From Balneolales bacterium (GTDB lineage Bacteria > Bacteroidota > Rhodothermia > Balneolales > Natronogracilivirgulaceae): a DNA stretch of 30,145 bases. Each line of letters opens with the position of its first letter. The stretch's first letter is position 1. Below, piece after piece: positions 25,326-30,145 of this stretch. The notes beneath the pieces are model-generated. The model was not told the DNA's origin. It saw only the letters and a list, made by a program, of their open reading frames with translations, and did no database searches. The position numbers were made by a program, and so were the translations under genes. The stretch covers positions 1 through 30,145 of the forward strand of contig SLQI01000335.1 of NCBI GenBank assembly GCA_007131535.1, read 5' to 3'.

Positions 25326-28319
25326 GTGTTGATTAGGCCCCTGTTAAAGGTACTTATTGTAATTGCTGTTTTTTCGGGAATTTGCGCTTCTTCCTATGCT
25401 CAGGAAACCCCGGGTTCTGCAGATCAGGAATATTTTGAAGCCCTGCGGCTTTATGAAGAAGGTCTGTATGATAAGGCTGAGGAGTACTTCAATTGGTACA
25501 TTGCCTCAATGCCCAACAGTCCATTCGTGGAAGCCGCTACCTATTACCGGACTTTGGCCAGAGTTAAAACGGATTCGGTCAATACTGATGTGTACGCCGA
25601 GGAATTCATCGAGCAATACCCGTATAGCCGCAGATCAGCAAGCTTGTTGCAGGAGTTGGCAACCCGCAACTTTAAAGCGGATAAGCATGTGGAAGCGCTG
25701 AGCTATTTCAGGCGGGTACTGGAGCGGGATATTGATGATGATCTGGCCGCTAAAAATTATTATTGGATGGCTCAGTCCTCAGCGGCCCTGGATAGCCTGG
25801 ATAATGCGCTGGACTACTACCTGAAGCTGGCCGATGACTACCCCGAATCCGACTGGGCCCCGAAAGCATTGTATGCAAGAGGCCGGCTGAACCTTGAAAA
25901 TGAGCGGTATGACGCCTCAATTTCTGCTTTTGAGCTGCTTCGTGAACGCTATCCGGATCACGAAATGCTGCGCCGTGTGGGTACCGTGCTTGGCGAGTCC
26001 TATTATTTACAGGGGCAGTATGAAGAAGCGATTGATGCGCTGCAGGATGAACTCCATCATCTTGAAGGTAATGCCGAAGCCAAAGCCGTTTACCTGATCG
26101 CCGAGAGCCACAACTACCTCAACCAGCTTGACCGGGCTGCTACCTATTACCGCCGGTATATCAATTTGGTTGATGAAGATGAAGCCCGGCTGGCCCATTA
26201 CGGGCTTGGGTGGGTTTACCACAAACAGGAAATTTACCACTGGGCGGCCGAGTCGTTTGGAAATGCTGTCGGCGAGGGGGATGAGTCTTTGAATCGACAA
26301 GCCCTGTATTATAAAGCCATCAATGAAAAGCTGGCCGGACGAAGCCGCCGGGCACTGGAAGCATTTGAAGAGTTTGGCAGCCGATACCAGGAAGGCGAAT
26401 GGGTTGAAACAACCTATTACGAATGGGCGATTACGGCATTTCAGAACAACGATTATGTAAAAGCCATTGATGTTCTCCAGCGCTTGCTGCAATCAGAGAT
26501 GGAACTGGAACAGCCGGGGCGTGTACTCACCTTATTGGGTGAGGCCTACTTTGCTAACGGAGAATATACTCGTTCTGAAGAAGCTTTTTCTGAGGCGGAG
26601 CAACGTGTGGACATCGACGCGGATCTGAAAACCCAGGCTCAATTCCAGCGGGCGTGGGTACAATATGAGAATCAGGCATATGAACAGGCACAGGCTAACT
26701 TTCAACACGTTTATGAGAATGTAGTTGATCACGAACTGGCCGGCGAAGCATTATTCTGGAGCGCCGACAGCCATTATAATATGGGTAATTACAGTAGCGC
26801 GGCCGACGAATTTGCGAGATTCCTGGATCGCTATCCCGGCCACGAGTTCGCCGGTGCAGCTAAATATTCACTCGGGTGGGCCTTTTTCAAACAAAATCAA
26901 TTCGGTGAAGCGGTTGATCCGTTATTGGCATTTATCGAGGACTATGAACCTCCGCCCATTCAAATGTTTCCCTACGATATCGATACGAAACTTCGGCTCG
27001 GGGATGCCCTTTATGCAACCCGTGAATACAGCCGGGCTATCTCCTATTATGAGCAAGTGGTAGATGAGGAACGTGGCGGCGATTATGCCAAGTTTCAAAT
27101 TGCTAACAGCTATTATCGGAATAATCAAACATTTGAAGCGGTCCAGAATTTCAGGCAGCTGCTGAGGCTGTTTCCGGACAGCGGATTGCAGGAACAGGCC
27201 AAATACAACATCGGATATATTTACTTTCTGACGGGCAACTACGGTCAGGCTATTCAGGAATTTGAAGAAGTTATAGATTTATTTCCCAACTCCAGCTGGG
27301 CTGCACGGGCGCAACACAACATCGGAGACGCCCATTACAATGCCAATGATTTTGAAGAGGCCGTTGAAGCCTACCAGAAAGTGCTCGATAACTATCCGGA
27401 CAGCGAGTATGTAATAGAAGCGGTAAACGGAATCCAGTTTTCGCTTGAGGCATTGGGTGAAGATGAACGGGCTACCCAGATTCTGGAAGATTTTCTTGGC
27501 CGAAACATTCCGGCAGAAACAGCTGACCGCCTCCGGTTCCGGCAGGCTGAAACTTATTTTCAGGCTGGTGATTATGAGCAGGCCATAGCTTCATTCCGTC
27601 AATATATACGGGTTACCAATGTTGAGGAGCGCATACCCGAAGCCTTGTTTAATATCGCCGAGTCTTACGAGCGGATGAATGAGGATGAAGAAGCTATAGA
27701 CGCCTATAATACCCTTATAAATGATTATCCTGACTCAGACCGTGTTGCGCCGTCACTGTTAAGCAAAGCAGAACTGGAGTATCGAATGCAAAATTATGAG
27801 TCAGCCATTGATTCCTACAGCAGACTGGCGGAAATGGACGGTGGTTTACGCTTACAGGCACTTGCCGGTCTGGGAAGCTCCTACCTGGCTACCGGTGATG
27901 AGACCAACGCCCGTCAGGCGTTTGAGGATGGACTGGAAATCAACTCCGATCACCCCGCTAATCGTGTTGGCATGGGGCGAATTCATCTTAAAAATGATGA
28001 GTTTGATGAAGCGCGGTTGATTTTTCAGGATATTGCAAACAGCGAGACCGACGAAGTTGGTGCGGAAGCTCAGTACAGGCTGGGCCGGGTATTTTATGAA
28101 ATGGGCCGCTATTCTGAAGCCATTCAGATGTATGGCAGGGTGATGGTACTGTTTGAGGCTCACGATGAATGGGTGGCATGGAGTCTGGTTGGTCAGGCCG
28201 AATCGTATCGGGAACAAGGAAATACATCCGAATTCCAAAATACTCTGGAGCGGGTTTTGGAAGAGTATCCGGATACTGAAGCGGCGGATCAGGCCCAAAG
28301 CTACCTGCAGGCCGGTTGA
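25326..28319 (+). CDS. Large exported TPR protein (YbgF/BamD-like repeats)
   Basis: This 997-aa protein has an N-terminal signal peptide (LLKVLIVIAVFSGICASSYAQ, cleaved after about residue 25). The rest is almost entirely tetratricopeptide repeats of about 35 residues, with recurring YPDSxxA and YxxGxYxxAxxxF words. I estimate more than 20 repeats. Such TPR solenoids act as protein-binding scaffolds in the periplasm or at the outer membrane; Bacteroidota carry many, but I cannot name the partner. The start is GTG 25326 (AGAGG lies just upstream), and a TTG at 25329 is also possible. The stop is one base before the aroA ATG (TGATATG), so translation of aroA is probably coupled to it. Confidence 0.88.
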   Translation: MLIRPLLKVLIVIAVFSGICASSYAQETPGSADQEYFEALRLYEEGLYDKAEEYFNWYIASMPNSPFVEAATYYRTLARVKTDSVNTDVYAEEFIEQYPYSRRSASLLQELATRNFKADKHVEALSYFRRVLERDIDDDLAAKNYYWMAQSSAALDSLDNALDYYLKLADDYPESDWAPKALYARGRLNLENERYDASISAFELLRERYPDHEMLRRVGTVLGESYYLQGQYEEAIDALQDELHHLEGNAEAKAVYLIAESHNYLNQLDRAATYYRRYINLVDEDEARLAHYGLGWVYHKQEIYHWAAESFGNAVGEGDESLNRQALYYKAINEKLAGRSRRALEAFEEFGSRYQEGEWVETTYYEWAITAFQNNDYVKAIDVLQRLLQSEMELEQPGRVLTLLGEAYFANGEYTRSEEAFSEAEQRVDIDADLKTQAQFQRAWVQYENQAYEQAQANFQHVYENVVDHELAGEALFWSADSHYNMGNYSSAADEFARFLDRYPGHEFAGAAKYSLGWAFFKQNQFGEAVDPLLAFIEDYEPPPIQMFPYDIDTKLRLGDALYATREYSRAISYYEQVVDEERGGDYAKFQIANSYYRNNQTFEAVQNFRQLLRLFPDSGLQEQAKYNIGYIYFLTGNYGQAIQEFEEVIDLFPNSSWAARAQHNIGDAHYNANDFEEAVEAYQKVLDNYPDSEYVIEAVNGIQFSLEALGEDERATQILEDFLGRNIPAETADRLRFRQAETYFQAGDYEQAIASFRQYIRVTNVEERIPEALFNIAESYERMNEDEEAIDAYNTLINDYPDSDRVAPSLLSKAELEYRMQNYESAIDSYSRLAEMDGGLRLQALAGLGSSYLATGDETNARQAFEDGLEINSDHPANRVGMGRIHLKNDEFDEARLIFQDIANSETDEVGAEAQYRLGRVFYEMGRYSEAIQMYGRVMVLFEAHDEWVAWSLVGQAESYREQGNTSEFQNTLERVLEEYPDTEAADQAQSYLQAG

Positions 28320-28320
28320 T

Positions 28321-29604
28321 ATGCAAAAGAACGTTGAACCTGCTTCACAGCTTAAGGGAGAATTGATCATCCCCCCGGATAAATCTATTGCCCACCGGGC
28401 TGCGATGTTTTCCTCAATAAGTGACCACACCTGTCTTATAAGTAATTTCCCCTCAGCCCGGGATCCCCGCTCCACTTTATCCTGTATGCATCAGCTCGGA
28501 GTGCCGATGACTGTTGAGCAAGATAAAGTTGAAATTATAGGTGTAGGGAGGGATGGACTAAAAGCTCCTTCTTCCCCACTGGACTGCGGCAACTCCGGAA
28601 CTACCTATCGCCTGCTGACCGGTATACTGGCTGGTGCCGGAATTTCGGCGGAGCTTATCGGGGATGCGTCGCTATCGCGCCGAACCATGAAACGCATTAT
28701 TGAACCCCTGCGGAAAATGGGCGCGGCACTCTCAGCCCGGGATGATGCCTTTCCGCCGGTAAAAATCGAAAAGTCGATGCCATTAATCCCCATACGATAT
28801 GAACTGCCTGTCGCTTCGGCGCAGGTAAAATCATGTGTATTGCTGGCCGGTTTATTCGGGGAGGATCGAACAGAAGTAATTGAACGTATTCCAAGTCGCG
28901 ATCACACCGAGAAAATGCTCGGGTTGGAAGTGAAACAAAGAGGGGATAAACGGCATATCTATGCTTCCTTAAAAGATGAGGTTCCCAGCCAGAGCATGAG
29001 AATTCCCGGCGATTTTTCTTCAGCAGCCTTCTGGTTGGTGGCGGGCTGCATTCATACGGATGCGGAATTGACACTGCGAGGAGTCGGAATTAATCCGAGC
29101 CGAACAGCCCTGTTGGATATTCTGAAAAGAATGGGGGCGGATATCCGGCTCATTGATGAACGCAGTGAAGGGAAGGAACCGGTTGCCGATATTCAGGTGC
29201 AGACTACAAATTTAATACCTACCGAAGTTTTTGCCACCGAAATTCCCAATGCTATTGATGAACTTCCGATATTGGCTGTTGCAATGGCCTGCGCTGATGG
29301 CAAGTCCGCCATTCGAAACGCTTCGGAACTCCGCCATAAAGAAACGGATCGGATTTCGGCTATAAGCAAAATTTTACGGGATGCCGGAGTAGACATTCAG
29401 GAATTTGAGGATGGTCTGGAGATTCAGGGAGAGCCGGGCAGAAGTTTCAGCCGGTTTGAGTGTACTTCCGAAGATGATCACCGCATTGCCATGGCCGCCG
29501 CCGTTGCCGGTCTGTGTAGCGACGGTGACTGTATAATAGATCAGGCAGAAGCGGCCGCTGTATCGTATCCCGATTTCTGGAGTGATATCGAACGGGTTAG
29601 ATAA
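28321..29604 (+). CDS. aroA: 3-phosphoshikimate 1-carboxyvinyltransferase (EPSP synthase)
   Basis: AroA joins phosphoenolpyruvate to shikimate-3-phosphate, the sixth step of the shikimate pathway. The 428-aa length is normal. Motifs are IIPPDKSIAHRAAMF (16-30, with Pro where PGDKS is commoner), LDCGNSGTTYRLLTG (87-101), GDASLSRRTMKRI (114-126), VASAQVKS (164-171), PSRDHTEKML (191-200), IPGDFSSAAFWLVA, AIDELPILAVA (catalytic Asp region), ELRHKETDRI and DDHRIAMAAA. The frame is open far upstream inside the TPR gene, but ATG 28321 is clearly right: the family N-terminus follows at once. No other aromatic-pathway gene is in the window. Confidence 0.96.
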   Translation: MQKNVEPASQLKGELIIPPDKSIAHRAAMFSSISDHTCLISNFPSARDPRSTLSCMHQLGVPMTVEQDKVEIIGVGRDGLKAPSSPLDCGNSGTTYRLLTGILAGAGISAELIGDASLSRRTMKRIIEPLRKMGAALSARDDAFPPVKIEKSMPLIPIRYELPVASAQVKSCVLLAGLFGEDRTEVIERIPSRDHTEKMLGLEVKQRGDKRHIYASLKDEVPSQSMRIPGDFSSAAFWLVAGCIHTDAELTLRGVGINPSRTALLDILKRMGADIRLIDERSEGKEPVADIQVQTTNLIPTEVFATEIPNAIDELPILAVAMACADGKSAIRNASELRHKETDRISAISKILRDAGVDIQEFEDGLEIQGEPGRSFSRFECTSEDDHRIAMAAAVAGLCSDGDCIIDQAEAAAVSYPDFWSDIERVR

Positions 29605-29611
29605 CCCACTC

Positions 29612-30145
29612 CCCGTCTGTCCGATCCGTACACAAGCCCACTTTGCCCACCACTGAGTATCCGCCAAACCCACCCAACATACCCACCGGCACTTCGGGCT
29701 GACGGGTAAGAGGAGACAGGAGAATGCCGGAGTAGTATTCCCCAAACCGTCAGCCCGGACGGAGGCGGGTTCCCGATTTGAATCAGGAACCGGTTTGGAG
29801 TCAGTGCTGCCCGTGCTGCCGGGTATACCGGACAGACGGTGAGTTCCCGTCTGTCCGATCCGAACATAAGCCCACTTTGACCACTGCTGAGCAGCCGGCA
29901 AACCCACCCAACATACCCACCGGCACTTCGGGCTGACGGGTAAGAGGAGGCAGTAGAATGCCGGAGTAGTACTTCCCAAACCGTCAGCCCGGACGGAGGC
30001 GGGTTCGCGATCTGAATCAGGAACCGGTTCAGAGTCAGTGCTGCCCGTGCAGCCGGGTATACCGGGCAGACGGTGAGTCCCCGTCTGCCCGATCCGAACA
30101 CAACCCCGTTTTGCCCACCGCTAAGCATCCGCCAAACCCACCCAA
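29612..30145. repeat. 234-bp direct tandem repeat, at least 2.3 copies, running off the window
   Basis: Copies begin at 29612, 29846 and 30080, an exact 234-bp period with no indels. Copies 1 and 2 differ at about 19 positions by hand alignment (about 92% identity). Each unit contains a wide inverted pair (29695-29705 and 29747-29757 in copy 1). Its ends form a tight hairpin across each junction: 29829-29857 and 30063-30091, with 11-bp arms and a 7-nt loop. Because 234 is divisible by three, minus-strand frames stay open through the array as a 78-codon repeat; I see no protein family in them and regard the repeat as probably non-coding. It begins only seven bases after the aroA stop. The number of further copies is unknown. 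Confidence 0.9.

Noticed and set aside
29374..30128. Two long minus-strand frames (about 200 codons each) over the aroA end and the tandem array
   Set aside because: They overlap aroA on the opposite strand and are open only because the repeat period is a multiple of three; no start signal or domain is visible. Kept as a finding, not as a gene.
29612..30145. CRISPR or rRNA-like repeat
   Set aside because: Units are 234 bp, directly abutting, with no unique spacers and no rRNA or tRNA similarity that I can see.

Overview
The window looks like a chromosomal segment of a Balneolota/Rhodothermota-type bacterium (Bacteroidota relatives, probably halophilic). The pointers are gene content and order (dpm1-like glycosyltransferase, accA, YbgC-type thioesterase, nadC, DUF2085, DUF4199, CPBP protease, DUF2007, cdsA), a Bacteroidota-type -7 box (TAnnTTTG) upstream of accA, a BatA-like protein, a very long YbgF-like TPR protein, and strongly acidic exported proteins. 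This is inference from protein families; no rRNA or tRNA gene is visible to confirm it.

Layout. 1-857: non-coding, with a 513-bp foldback element of nested inverted repeats, a REP-like pair and a possible promoter. 858-6259: surface-polysaccharide genes: a GT2 glycosyltransferase fused to a degenerate sugar-phosphate transferase, a small GT2, then (after tgt on the opposite strand) an intact polyprenyl glycosylphosphotransferase. 6298-12529: a dense forward run with dolichol-phosphate-mannose-type GT2, accA, acyl-CoA thioesterase, nadC, three membrane proteins, a DUF2007 protein and cdsA, several overlapping by 1-4 nt. 12530-12908: a gap with a second nested inverted repeat. 12909-16310: a TIGR01777 epimerase-like protein and an exported S9 peptidase. 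16311-17634: a 1.3-kb convergent gap full of repeats (a 238-bp REPIN-like element, a 7-bp tandem array and three copies of a CTCTGYG-rich repeat). 17635-20328 (minus): a large lipoprotein with a C-terminal beta-propeller, divergent from a BatA-like protein, a PH-like membrane protein, hflX, a CBS protein, a 997-aa TPR protein and aroA. 29612-30145: a 234-bp tandem repeat running off the window.

Functional themes are envelope building (glycan initiation and transfer, phospholipid precursor by CdsA, malonyl-CoA by AccA) mixed with housekeeping (NadC, Tgt, AroA, HflX). I did not find a defence island, prophage, CRISPR array or recognisable transposase. The most unusual items are the GT2/pseudo-transferase fusion, the Tgt with a broken zinc site, the nested palindromic elements, and the terminal tandem repeat, whose junction hairpin shows a compensated base change between copies.
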